A DNA stretch of 64,000 nt from an uncultured Anaeromusa sp. GTDB lineage: Bacteria; Bacillota; Negativicutes; Anaeromusales; Anaeromusaceae. A program made the translations under genes and the position numbers. The notes below the pieces were generated by a model. It saw nothing but the letters and a program-made list of their open reading frames with translations. It was not told the DNA's origin and did no database searches. Shown in pieces: positions 17,589 to 25,847 of the stretch. How positions within the stretch are numbered: the stretch's first letter is position 1; the number at the start of each line of letters is the position of its first letter. The DNA is taken from NCBI RefSeq assembly GCF_963676855.1, contig NZ_OY781460.1:1101501-1165500 (forward strand), read 5' to 3'.

Positions 17589-18713
17589 ATGCAAAAAGAC
17601 TTTCATTATGATGTTATTTATGTTTTAGCTACGTGGGCAGGCTTTAATCCCGATGAGGCTAGGATTCTAGCCTATGCATCTCAATACGTTGATGATGCCA
17701 ATAATTCAGGGCGGATTAAATTTAGTAATGGTGCAAGTTATACAAGGACTAGTTCTGCGCATGAATCTTTCGATGTAATACATAACGCTGATGACGTAGA
17801 AAATCGTAATGTGTGGCTTCCATTTCATTTTTTGCCAGGAAACGGTGGTCATCCTAAAGGAAAGGGAGAAGATATTTCCTTGATTGAACGTATTATTTGT
17901 ACGCCAGATAGTTTTGTAGCACGAGAAATGGTCAAGGAAGCAATAAATAATTGTGATAAGCCTTATGGACTGCATCGTTTTGGTATTGCTATGCATACTT
18001 ATGCAGACACTTGGGCTCATTGGGGCTTTGCAGGAGTGAAGGATGGTGTAAATAAAGTCAAAGAAATATCCAGAGAGAATGAGGAAGGTGTGTTTGAACT
18101 TCTTGATTTGGCTCAACAGGCGGAGAGTCAAGCCATTGGAGAAGCACTACCAGTTGGTCACGGGCCTGCATTGCATAATCCAGATTTGCCATTTTTAAAG
18201 AAGTGGAAGTTTAGTTTTATTGAAGATTTGAATCGTGGGGAACAAACATATCCCAATACCGATTTTTTTCTCAAGGCTGCTGAAAATATTATTAAATCTA
18301 TGAGAGCTTTCATTGATTATAGACAGTCACATGTGCCATTAGCGGATGACTTGTCTGCTTTGTTCGAAAAATATTCTGGTTTAACGAATGAGCAGAAAGC
18401 TATAATTGAAGATATTTTTATTAATGTCAAAGACGAAGAAGAAAATAAACGACACGAGATATGGAGAGATAAAGCGCAAGGAGGTGAAATACCCGGTATA
18501 AGTAGTATCCCATCTTACGCAGCAAAAAATGAAGGTTCATGGAAATTCGATGCAGTAGGAGCAATCGGAGAGAAGGATACCCTTGGTGATATATTTGAAT
18601 ATGACTCTAATTTTATTAATAGTGACTGGAAGAAGTTTCACGATGGACTGCAAATGCAGCGGAGTTATATTCTATTAGAGTTACTTCCTTCTTACGGAAT
18701 TTGTGTTTCTTGA
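17589..18713 (+). CDS. DUF6765-like putative metal-dependent hydrolase
   Basis: 374 residues, helical. It opens with FHYDVIYVLATWAGF and a DEA...YVDDAN stretch, then SAHESFDVIHNADD and, near residue 134, AMHTYADTWAHWGFAG. This regular spread of His and Asp resembles the metal site of zinc phospholipase C/S1-P1 nuclease or HD-type enzymes, and the pattern matches proteins filed as DUF6765. It follows the PIN-like gene by 37 bases with GAGAGGAG before the start, so the two probably form an operon. Substrate unknown: lipid, nucleotide or nucleic acid are all possible. Confidence 0.6.
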   Translation: MQKDFHYDVIYVLATWAGFNPDEARILAYASQYVDDANNSGRIKFSNGASYTRTSSAHESFDVIHNADDVENRNVWLPFHFLPGNGGHPKGKGEDISLIERIICTPDSFVAREMVKEAINNCDKPYGLHRFGIAMHTYADTWAHWGFAGVKDGVNKVKEISRENEEGVFELLDLAQQAESQAIGEALPVGHGPALHNPDLPFLKKWKFSFIEDLNRGEQTYPNTDFFLKAAENIIKSMRAFIDYRQSHVPLADDLSALFEKYSGLTNEQKAIIEDIFINVKDEEENKRHEIWRDKAQGGEIPGISSIPSYAAKNEGSWKFDAVGAIGEKDTLGDIFEYDSNFINSDWKKFHDGLQMQRSYILLELLPSYGICVS

Positions 18714-18810
18714 GAAAGAATATAAGTATTACATGTATAATTTCCTAATGTTAATTTAGCTCATATTGAATTTGAAAACTTCTTGTACAACTTGGTATAA
18801 GCAACTTGAT

Positions 18811-18850
18811 GAGCCCTCTCTACACAAAGAGACGGGCTCTATTTCTATTT
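18811..18850 (+). terminator. Terminator-like hairpin after the DUF6765-like gene
   Basis: GAGCCC-TCTCT / AGAGA-C-GGGCTC around a six-base loop, followed by ATTTCTATTTC. The tail is broken by single A and C, so termination may be partial. Confidence 0.5.
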
Positions 18851-18863
18851 CAGGAGGGGTTGC

Positions 18864-19020
18864 TGTGCATGATTTGTTAAAGGTAGTGTCAGTATTATGT
18901 TTGGCTATATGGGAGTATTTTGAAAGAAAGGGGCAAGATAGTGTCAAGGAATGTTCGCAAAAACCATCGCACTCCGAAATAGCTAAGCGCTTTTGCTCAA
19001 CTGTTGTTGAAGTTCAGTGA
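18864..19020 (+). CDS. Possible small membrane peptide cut by IS256 insertion
   Basis: GTG start with a strong AGGAGGGG just upstream. The first 25 residues, MHDLLKVVSVLCLAIWEYF then charged residues, read as one membrane helix. The frame continues into the IS end, so the natural C-terminus is lost. It could be a small toxin-like peptide or chance; the ribosome site is the only real support. Confidence 0.25.
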
Positions 19021-20267
19021 TAAGCATAGGATTTATATAAGAGCGCCCGCTAGACCAGTCCTCGCTATATTCGATAAGATAGCTGGTCACTAGGCGAATG
19101 TAGGAATCCATACTTGGGAAAATGCCTACGACTTTAGTGCGACGGCGTATTTCCCTGTTTAGCCGTTCCAGAAGATTGGTGGATGCAATTTTGCGAGCGT
19201 CAATTTGCCGGAAATTGAAGAATTGAAGGGATTCTTCCAACCCTTCTTCCAAAGTGGCAATGGCTTGCGGATATTTGCCTTCATACTCGTTCATGAGCCA
19301 ATTGGCATACTTTTTAGCGCTGTCATAGTCTGGTTGAAGCCAAATCTGTTTTAACTTTTCTGCAAAGAATTTCTTATCTCTACTGGAAACACAACCTAAA
19401 ATGTTACGCATAAAATGAACCTTGCATCGTTGCCAGGAGCAGCCGACAAAGGACTCGCGGACCGCTTTGACCAATCCCTTATGAGCGTCGGATACCACTA
19501 GCCAAACTTTCTCTATACCACGTTCTTTAAGGTTATCAAATAGCTTGGTATACGTAGTAGCTGACTCTTCATACATCGGTTCGACAGCCAAAATGTCGCG
19601 CTTGCCTTCTGTATTAATGCCTGTTACTACCAAGACAGCCATGTTTTTAACTGCGCGATTATCGCGGATTCGCTCGTAAAGAGCATCGACCCAAAGCACT
19701 GGATACGTGGCGTCCAGCTTGCGCTGTCGAAATGCCTCCACCTGCTCGTTTAGTTCTTTAGTAAGGACTGACACCTGCCCCCGCGAGATCGACTCAATTC
19801 CCAAGGTTTTGGTCAGCCTATCCATTTTTCGCGTTGAAACGCCATTGACGTATGCTTCTTGGATTACGCTCATTAAAGCGGCTTCCGATCGCTTCTTGGC
19901 TTCAACAAAGAAGGGAATATAGCCGCCATTTCTAATTTTGGGCACCATTAAATACATCGTCCCCATTCGTGTGTCGAAGCGGCGAACCCGATAACCGGAG
20001 CGATATCCTTGGCGCTCTTCACTACGCTCAGATTTTTCAGCGCCAAGCTTTCCTTCTACTTCGGCTTCCATAAGCCGTTCACAGAGCCATTTGAGCATCG
20101 ATACCATGGGTTCTTCGTCCAACACAAATTTCATTAGCATTTTTTCGAAAGGTACGGTAGAATTTTGGTAAGCCATCGATTACACGCTCCTTTGGGTTTG
20201 CTAGCACTTACCTTTTCGGAGTTTTCGATGGCTTTTCCTTTTTCACTTTTGCGAACTTAATTCTACG
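18940..20267 (-). mobile_element. IS256-family insertion sequence
   Basis: Contains an intact transposase. The ends carry imperfect inverted repeats sharing GTTCGCAAAA, CCATCG and ACTCCGAAA (about 18951-18978 on the left, 20207-20256 on the right, the right copy with about 15 extra bases). Outer limits are approximate and I could not define a target duplication. Confidence 0.7.
18983..20176 (-). CDS. IS256-family transposase
   Basis: 397 residues, full length for the family. The DDE catalytic residues are in VLWVDALYERIRD, VVSDAHKGL and STNLLERLNREIRRR followed by KVVGIFPS, and CSWQRCKVHFMRN is the typical Cys/His region before the third acidic residue. The start has GGAGCG upstream on the minus strand. 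The frame is open and unbroken, so the element may be active. Its 3' end faces the DUF6765-like gene and it separates that gene from the rest of the island. Confidence 0.95.
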   Translation of the reverse strand: MAYQNSTVPFEKMLMKFVLDEEPMVSMLKWLCERLMEAEVEGKLGAEKSERSEERQGYRSGYRVRRFDTRMGTMYLMVPKIRNGGYIPFFVEAKKRSEAALMSVIQEAYVNGVSTRKMDRLTKTLGIESISRGQVSVLTKELNEQVEAFRQRKLDATYPVLWVDALYERIRDNRAVKNMAVLVVTGINTEGKRDILAVEPMYEESATTYTKLFDNLKERGIEKVWLVVSDAHKGLVKAVRESFVGCSWQRCKVHFMRNILGCVSSRDKKFFAEKLKQIWLQPDYDSAKKYANWLMNEYEGKYPQAIATLEEGLEESLQFFNFRQIDARKIASTNLLERLNREIRRRTKVVGIFPSMDSYIRLVTSYLIEYSEDWSSGRSYINPMLITELQQQLSKSA

Positions 20268-20270
20268 CTA

Positions 20271-21737
20271 GGGGGTGCGGACAAAAAGTTGGACTCGGGT
20301 GGCATTCTGAAAGGGGCAAGAAAAATGTATTCAGAAGGCCAGAAAAAACGAGCGATAGCACTGTATGACCAATGCAAATCCGTGACTAAAGTTATCCAAC
20401 GCTTGGGGTATCCAACAAGGCAGGCATTATATAACTGGATAACAGAAAGAGATTTGCCATCTAGAACAAAGGCTTCAAGGAGGCAATGGAATAACAAACC
20501 AGATCACCCTAGGCATCCACCAGTGGAGCTTAAGTTGGCAACAATTCATCGTTGCTTCGAACTTGGCGAAAACGTACAATGGGTTTCAGAAGAGATCGGT
20601 TACAGCAGAGCAAGTATCTACAATTGGCGAAAGGCGTATATTCTGAAGGGGGCTGCGGCACTCATGAATAGCGGTGATGATCCACGCGGTAAATTGTCTG
20701 AGGGTAAACCCACTTCATCCAAGGAAGTTGAGCAGCTAAAAGCCCAGATGCAGGACATGCAAATGGAAATAGATATTCTTAAGGAAACTTTAGAAGTACT
20801 AAAAAAAGACCCCGGCATCGATATGACAACACTCAGAAACCTGGAAAAGGCAGTGATTGTCGATGCCTTGAGAGATAAATATTCACTGCCTCTTCTACTG
20901 CGAAAACTAAATTTATCCAAAAGCAGTTATTACTATCAACATAAACAGGCATCTGCCCCAGATAAGTATGAAGTATTACGACTCCATATCAAAGCATTGT
21001 TTGCGGAGAACTCTCGGCGATATGGTTATCGCCGTATTCATGGGTGGCTGGCAAGAGAAGGTATCCATATTTCTGAAAAAATCGTTCGCAGAATCATGTC
21101 CGAGTGTGGACTTATTGTCGAAAGCAAAAGAAAGACTAAAAAATACAACTCCTATAAAGGTGAAATCAGCCCTGCCGTTCCCAATGTAATCAAACGCAAT
21201 TTTCATGCTGATGCACCTAATGAAAAATGGCTGACTGATATAACAGAATTCGCGATCCCCTCCGGAAAAGTATATCTTTCACCTATTGTAGATTGCTTTG
21301 ATGGGATGCTTGCTGCATGGAAGATTAGCACAGTGCCGGACGCCAATCTCGTCAACGGCATGCTGGACGATGCCGTCAGCATTTTATGTAAGAACGAACA
21401 ACCATTAGTGCATACTGACCGTGGATGTCATTATCGTTGGCCAGGTTGGATTTCTAGAATGAAAAATGCTGGTCTTCAACGCTCCATGTCAAAGAAGGGG
21501 TGCTCTCCAGACAACTCTGCTTGTGAAGGTCTGTTCGGACGTTTGAAAAATGAAATGTTCTATAATCGTAACTGGTCCGGTGTAAGCATTCATCAGTTTA
21601 TCGAAGCCCTTAACAACTACTTAATCTGGTACAATGAAACAAGGATTAAAACATCACTGGGAAATAGAAGTCCATTGGAGTACCGACGAAGTCTTGGATT
21701 GGTTGCTTAGGGTGTCCAAGATATCGTCCGCACCCCC
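20271..21737 (+). mobile_element. IS3-family insertion sequence with CTA target duplication
   Basis: 1467 bases. The terminal inverted repeats start GGGGGTGCGGAC on both sides, with further matches (TTGGAC) inside. A three-base duplication CTA (20268-20270 and 21738-21740) flanks it, the size usual for IS3. It sits directly against the right end of the IS256 element. Confidence 0.9.
20325..21710 (+). CDS. IS3-family transposase, OrfA and OrfB in one frame
   Basis: About 461 residues. The N-terminal part has two helix-turn-helix units (KVIQRLGYPTRQALYNWI and SEEIGYSRASIYNWRK) and a leucine-rich coil; the C-terminal half is the rve integrase core with WLTDITEF, VHTDRGCHY and CEGLFGRLKNEM as the DDE residues. 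Most IS3 elements need a -1 frameshift to join OrfA and OrfB, but here a single frame covers both. The start at 20325 has GAAAGGGG upstream; an earlier TTG at 20289 lies in the inverted repeat. Confidence 0.93.
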   Translation: MYSEGQKKRAIALYDQCKSVTKVIQRLGYPTRQALYNWITERDLPSRTKASRRQWNNKPDHPRHPPVELKLATIHRCFELGENVQWVSEEIGYSRASIYNWRKAYILKGAAALMNSGDDPRGKLSEGKPTSSKEVEQLKAQMQDMQMEIDILKETLEVLKKDPGIDMTTLRNLEKAVIVDALRDKYSLPLLLRKLNLSKSSYYYQHKQASAPDKYEVLRLHIKALFAENSRRYGYRRIHGWLAREGIHISEKIVRRIMSECGLIVESKRKTKKYNSYKGEISPAVPNVIKRNFHADAPNEKWLTDITEFAIPSGKVYLSPIVDCFDGMLAAWKISTVPDANLVNGMLDDAVSILCKNEQPLVHTDRGCHYRWPGWISRMKNAGLQRSMSKKGCSPDNSACEGLFGRLKNEMFYNRNWSGVSIHQFIEALNNYLIWYNETRIKTSLGNRSPLEYRRSLGLVA

Positions 21738-21834
21738 CTATCTCTCAAAAGGGGTGTGCATTGAACCTTGCCGTTAAAAGATAATTGTCAAGGAAAAAAC
21801 AGCCCACCCGAAGGTGAGCCGTGGTTTTAAAATA

Positions 21835-22802
21835 TTATGCTGTAACTTCCGAACCGTTTTTAAACCTGAATGTCATCGTGCCATCCTGAGCCACCGTGGC
21901 GGTATCGGTGACAGCCATAATTTTTCGTCAAAATCGGTGATGACAAGGGGGCGGCTTTTGATGTCCTTAATAAAACCATCGATGGTTTTTGCCTTGCCGA
22001 TTCTTTCGCGCTTGGCAGCTTCCAATTCATCTACACGCTTCGTGGCTTTGCGGTGGCGCTCAAGGTAGGCATTGTTGCGCTCTGCCCATTCTGATTGGTT
22101 GACGGCGGTTCTGGCGCTTTCTAGGATAGCTTTGCGCGATAGCTCGCTTACCACTTCAATCTCGCGTAACAGTTCAACAAGTTCGGCGTCAATCGCAGAC
22201 GTGTCGCAGAGGACGCCCTGCGCCAGCCGGCAGTCTTCAATCAGTCCGGCTCGGCTGCTCATCATCTTATTGAAAGCGACGAGGAAACGGGCTTTAATTT
22301 CGTCTTCGGTTAGGTGGGGCGTTTGGCAGCCGTTGCCGGGCTTGTCGAGCCGTTTATACTTGGCATTACACCGCCAGATTTCTTTGCGATACGTTTTATC
22401 ACTCTTGTAGCTGCCCCATACCTTTTTGCCGAAATGTCCTCCGCAATCGGCGCAAACAAGTTTTGAGGAGAATATGCTCGTGGTGCTTGTAGGGAGGCCA
22501 AGGCTTTTTCTTCGCTCAAATTCAAGCTGAACTGCATCAAACTCATCAGGCTCGATGATGGCGGGATGGCTGTTCTCGACATAGTATTGCTGCACCTGGC
22601 CTGTGTTTTTGACCATCTTTTTAGTGAGAAAGTTAGCGCAGTAAGTCTTTTGCATAAGGGCATGGCCTTTATATTTTTCATTCGTCAGTATGGACTGCAC
22701 CACGGTCGCTTGCCATTTCTTTTTACCGGCGGGTGACGGTATGCTATGTTGTTCGAGGTGTTTGGCGATGGCAGAGAACTGTTCGAGGTGTAGCTCCTGC
22801 AT
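21835..22802 (-). pseudogene. Serine recombinase remnant, N-terminus missing and 3' frameshift
   Basis: About 310 residues of the C-terminal two thirds of a large serine recombinase: the Recombinase domain (GKKKWQATVVQSILTNEKY, ENSHPAIIEPDEFDAVQ), the zinc ribbon (VCADCGGHFG ... WRCN) and the coiled coil. The catalytic resolvase domain with the nucleophile Ser is absent, replaced at the 5' side by integrase sequence. Near the end, a one-base change after FDEKLW puts the frame out; the correct ending MTFRFKNGSEVTA is visible one frame over, down to 21835. The protein cannot be active. Confidence 0.85.
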
Positions 22803-22985
22803 TCAGTGCGATAGTAGCGCAAGTGCGGCGCAAGTCGTGAAGTTTAGCATCACGCAATCCCGCCCGTTTAAGGAGCTTCTTAAATTGCTTGCTAATTGTG
22901 TCGGGGTATAGCGGAAGGTCGTTTTGACGTGGAAAGACCAAGTTTTGCTCAAAGTAGTGTGGAGCAATAAGATTACTGGGGGTTG
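22744..22985 (-). pseudogene. Tyrosine integrase fragment
   Basis: In one minus-strand frame from about 22985: APHYFEQNLVFPRQNDLPLY, then KQFKKLLKRAGL and HDLRRTCATIALNAG. This is the middle of a phage-type tyrosine recombinase with the Arg of the HxLR motif. Both ends are missing; at about 22800 the sequence passes into the serine recombinase remnant. A second, shorter copy lies at 25226-25325. Confidence 0.8.
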
Positions 22986-23036
22986 ATATAATTTAAGGTT
23001 GCCAATACCGTTAATGGATTGGCAACCTTGATTTTG

Positions 23037-23099
23037 GTGCCGATATGATGTAACTTTCGTGCCATTCTTAAACCGGAATACCATTTTGTTGTCCTAAGC
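23037..23099 (-). pseudogene. Second serine recombinase tail
   Basis: Minus strand reads DNKMVFRFKNGTKVTS, the same ending as the recombinase remnant at 21835 (MTFRFKNGSEVTA). A TAG replaces the expected Gln codon just before it. It indicates that a second recombinase gene once ended here. Confidence 0.6.
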
Positions 23100-23187
23100 C
23101 ATGATGAGTGTGTTACGATGAAGGGATGTGTTATAATTATATGCAAATAATTGCGCTTTTTTAACTAAAAACTTAAGAGGTGAGTAA

Positions 23188-24870
23188 ATGAGTCAGGAAA
23201 TAGACAAAATTATTTATTCCATGATCCGTGTATCTAAAAAACATGGGCAGAAGGAAGTCCTCAAGGATATTTCGCTCTCTTACTTTTACGGAGCAAAAAT
23301 TGGTGTTCTGGGTCTGAACGGATCCGGTAAAAGTTCGCTCCTCAAAATACTGGCTGGCGAAGATCAGAGTTTTGAAGGTAGGACCGTTCTCGCTCCCGGC
23401 TACACCATCGGTTACCTCCCTCAGGAACCGTTGGTGGATGAAACCCGCACCGTGCGAGAGGTGGTGGAAGAAGGCTTAGCGGAACTGGTTCAGATTCGTG
23501 ACGAGTACGAAGCCATCAACGCTAAATTTTCCGAGCCCATGGAACCGGATGAAATGGACGCGCTTATCACCCGCCAGGGTGAAGTGCAGGATCTTATGGA
23601 CAGTAAGGATGTCTGGGAACTGGACTCCAGGCTTGAAATGGCCATGGACGCCTTGCGTTGCCCTCCGCCGGACACATCGGTTTCGGTGATTTCGGGCGGT
23701 GAACGCCGTCGTGTGGCCTTGTGCCGCCTGCTGCTGAAAAACCCGGACATCCTGCTTCTGGATGAACCCACCAACCATCTGGACGCTGAATCGGTATCCT
23801 GGTTGGAACGTTTCTTAAAAACTTTCCCCGGTACTGTAATTGCCGTAACCCACGACCGTTATTTCCTTGACAACGTGGCTGGATGGATTCTTGAACTTGA
23901 TCGCGGGCGCGGCATTCCCTGGCAGGGCAATTACTCTTCCTGGCTGGAACAAAAGCAACAACGTCTGGCCAATGAAGAAAAAAGCGAATCCGAACGTCAG
24001 AAGACCCTGGCCCGCGAACTTGAGTGGATCCGCATGGCTCCCAAAGGACGTCACGCCAAGAGCAAAGCCAGGATCAACGCTTATGAAGCTCTGCTTTCCC
24101 ATGAGTCTGAGCGCTTGGGTAAGGATTTGGAAATATACATTCCACCGGGACCGCGCTTGGGTAAGATTGTCATTGAAGCCGAAAATGTCAGCAAAGCTAT
24201 GGGCGACAAGGTGCTCGTGGAAAACATGAGCTTCATGATTCCGGCTGGAGCCATCGTCGGTATCATCGGCCCAAACGGAGCCGGTAAAACCACTCTTTTT
24301 ACGATGATCACCGGACAGGAAAAGCCAGACAGTGGTACCCTAAAAGTCGGTGAAACCGTTAAGTTGGCTTACGTGGACCAAAACCGCGACTCCCTTGAGC
24401 CCGAAAAAACCGTCTATGAAGTTATCAGCGACGGCAACGACGTTATCAAGCTAGGCAACCGCGAGATTAACTCTCGGGCTTATTGCGCGCGCTTCAACAT
24501 CATGGGACAAGACCAGCAAAAGAAAGTGGACGTGCTATCCGGCGGTGAACGCAATCGCGTTCATCTGGCCAAGATGCTGAAAACCGGGGCCAACGTAATC
24601 CTTCTTGACGAACCCACCAACGACCTGGACGTGAACACCATGCGGGCCCTAGAAGATGCATTGGAGAACTTTGCCGGTTGCGTGTTGGTCGTCAGCCATG
24701 ACCGCTGGTTCCTTGATCGCATCGCGAGTCACATCATGGCTTTTGAGGGTGATTCCGTCGTGACCTTCTTTGAGGGTAATTACTCGGAGTACGAAGCCGA
24801 TCGCAAAAAACGCCTTGGTAAAGAAGCCGATCAGCCGCATCGACTGAAGTTCAGAAAACTTACCCGTTAG
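23188..24870 (+). CDS. ettA: ABC-F translation factor, EttA type
   Basis: 560 residues, full length, two ATPase domains without membrane segments. Walker A GLNGSGKSS (about 41) and GPNGAGKTT (about 360), signatures ISGGERRR and LSGGERNR, Walker B LLLDEPTNHLD and ILLDEPTNDLD, and the arm region between domains match EttA, which binds the ribosomal E site and tunes initiation to energy state. Start ATG follows AAGAGGTGA. Codon choice is rich in C-ending codons, unlike the AT-rich island around it and unlike most host genes here, so it was probably acquired from elsewhere. An antibiotic-resistance ABC-F role is less likely given the close EttA look. Confidence 0.85.
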   Translation: MSQEIDKIIYSMIRVSKKHGQKEVLKDISLSYFYGAKIGVLGLNGSGKSSLLKILAGEDQSFEGRTVLAPGYTIGYLPQEPLVDETRTVREVVEEGLAELVQIRDEYEAINAKFSEPMEPDEMDALITRQGEVQDLMDSKDVWELDSRLEMAMDALRCPPPDTSVSVISGGERRRVALCRLLLKNPDILLLDEPTNHLDAESVSWLERFLKTFPGTVIAVTHDRYFLDNVAGWILELDRGRGIPWQGNYSSWLEQKQQRLANEEKSESERQKTLARELEWIRMAPKGRHAKSKARINAYEALLSHESERLGKDLEIYIPPGPRLGKIVIEAENVSKAMGDKVLVENMSFMIPAGAIVGIIGPNGAGKTTLFTMITGQEKPDSGTLKVGETVKLAYVDQNRDSLEPEKTVYEVISDGNDVIKLGNREINSRAYCARFNIMGQDQQKKVDVLSGGERNRVHLAKMLKTGANVILLDEPTNDLDVNTMRALEDALENFAGCVLVVSHDRWFLDRIASHIMAFEGDSVVTFFEGNYSEYEADRKKRLGKEADQPHRLKFRKLTR

Positions 24871-24971
24871 GACGCTGCTGAAAACCCCTGGAGTTTGCAT
24901 TCGGAAAATCGGGGGTTGGCGCACGACGAAGCAGTTTAGGCAGGTTTGCCCAGTGGGTGAAGCGATAGAAG

Positions 24972-25092
24972 AGTTTGACTTTAACGTTTTAGGTGACGCA
25001 ATGCAACGGATGGTGCAAGGTGGCGCCTATGGATAAGTGTTGGGTGTGCCAGCGATTTCAAGGGTTCCGGCAATGGGCTGGAACCCTTTTCC
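24972..25092 (+). repeat. Cassette right terminus, copy 2, and third attachment-like copy
   Basis: 24972-25053 resembles 15047-15126 (GTTTGACTTTAACG, GCAATG, TGCAAGGTGG at 25014-25023). CCAGCGATTTCAAGGGTT at 25050 matches the tRNA flank CCAGTGATTTCAAGGGTT. Then AAGGGTTCC (25060-25068)/GGAACCCTT (25080-25088) plus TTTTCC keeps the terminator shape with a different stem sequence. The rest of the gap to 25404 holds only an integrase remnant and a terminator. Confidence 0.65.
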
Positions 25093-25225
25093 TTTTACAC
25101 CAACATTTAGTATAGAACCCGTTTCTGAAGGAATGGGAGTAGCTAACTGAGTGGTAAAATGGCAGACTGATGGACTGAATGGAGGGGGCTTTATCGCTCG
25201 TTGACCATACGCGTGCTTGAATGGC

Positions 25226-25325
25226 AATTGTTTTAAATTGCTTGCGGATATAGCGGAAGGCCATTTTGACGTGGAAAGACTAAAATCTGTTCAAAATAGT
25301 ATGGGGCAACAGCATTCGTCTTACT
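25226..25325 (-). pseudogene. Second tyrosine integrase fragment
   Basis: Minus strand: APYYFEQILVFPRQNGLPLY, then a stop. It is clearly homologous to the fragment at 22744-22985 (APHYFEQNLVFPRQNDLPLY). It lies outside the third attachment-like copy, which suggests that a further element was once inserted here. Confidence 0.7.
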
Positions 25326-25350
25326 TTAAAGCAAGAGTAATAAAAACGAT

Positions 25351-25400
25351 AAAACCTCAATTGGGGAGCTTTTTTAACTTCCCGCATTGAGGTTTTTATA
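25351..25400 (-). terminator. Terminator of the minus-strand XRE gene
   Basis: AAAACCTCAAT (25351-25361)/ATTGAGGTTTT (25386-25396) with an inner GGGGAG/CTTCCC pairing. T runs on both strands make it usable in both directions. Confidence 0.8.
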
Positions 25401-25404
25401 TAAA

Positions 25405-25704
25405 TCACTTTTTCATTAATTCCAGAAAGGTATGTAAAGCGCGTCGCTGATCAGGCGTTAAGGTTTTTGCAACTGTGATGAGTTGTCTAATGTCGAGAGA
25501 GAGTTCGGTTTCGTCGGAAAAAAAGTCTCCTAAACTAATTTTTAAGCCGACGCATATTTTGCTTAAAGAATCAACTGTAGGCTGTTTCTCGCCTAATTCA
25601 ACTTGACGAACGAATCCTTGAGACAGACCGGCTAATGTTGCGAGCTTATTGGTGCTATATCCTTTTGCTTTTCGTAATTCAATAATCCGCTTCGATATAT
25701 TCAT
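25405..25704 (-). CDS. XRE-family transcription regulator
   Basis: 99 residues. Helix-turn-helix at about 5-55 (RIIELRKAKGYSTNKLATLAG, FVRQVELGEKQPTVDSLSKIC) followed by a SinR-like tail with TLTPDQRRALHTFLELMKK. The start at ATG 25704 has AAGGTGG ten bases upstream and is preferred over TTG 25713. It is divergent from another XRE gene across a region with two palindromes, so each may repress itself and the other, as in phage-type switches. Confidence 0.85.
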   Translation of the reverse strand: MNISKRIIELRKAKGYSTNKLATLAGLSQGFVRQVELGEKQPTVDSLSKICVGLKISLGDFFSDETELSLDIRQLITVAKTLTPDQRRALHTFLELMKK

Positions 25705-25725
25705 TATCTGCAAGCCACCTTAATG

Positions 25726-25825
25726 TTAATACTATATGAATAATTCTATAGTATTAATATAGCATAAGTTTATACAAAATAATCAACTCTATAGAGTTGA
25801 TTATGTATTTTTATAGAGTTATAAT
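25726..25825 (+). promoter_or_regulatory. Operator region between divergent XRE genes
   Basis: A perfect 22-base palindrome spans 25781-25802 (half site AATCAACTCTA). A further half site TATAGAGTT is at 25812-25820. A second inverted repeat pairs TTAATACTAT (25726-25735) with ATAGTATTAA (25748-25757). Two different palindrome types, one near each gene, fit two regulators with separate sites. Confidence 0.75.
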
Positions 25826-25847
25826 GTTGGAAGTAGGAGGAGAGAAA

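Larger units (their letters stand above)
15127..25053 (+). mobile_element. Cassette 2: second tRNA-derived island, about 9.9 kb, degraded
   Basis: Bounded by left-terminus copy 2 and by the second copy of the right terminus, which leads into GATTTCAAGGGTT at 25054. Cargo in order: PIN-like membrane protein and DUF6765-like protein, an IS256 and an IS3 element, broken serine recombinase, broken tyrosine integrase, and an ABC-F gene. The integrase remnant reads towards the interior from near the right side. Insertions and decay of both recombinases suggest the element can no longer move on its own. Confidence 0.5.

Noticed and set aside
18766..19020. 84-residue frame starting upstream of the GTG at 18864
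   Set aside because: The upstream part runs through a terminator hairpin; only the GTG start has a ribosome site.
12095..25092. Prophage
   Set aside because: No capsid, tail, terminase, portal or lysis genes; only cargo genes and recombinase remnants.
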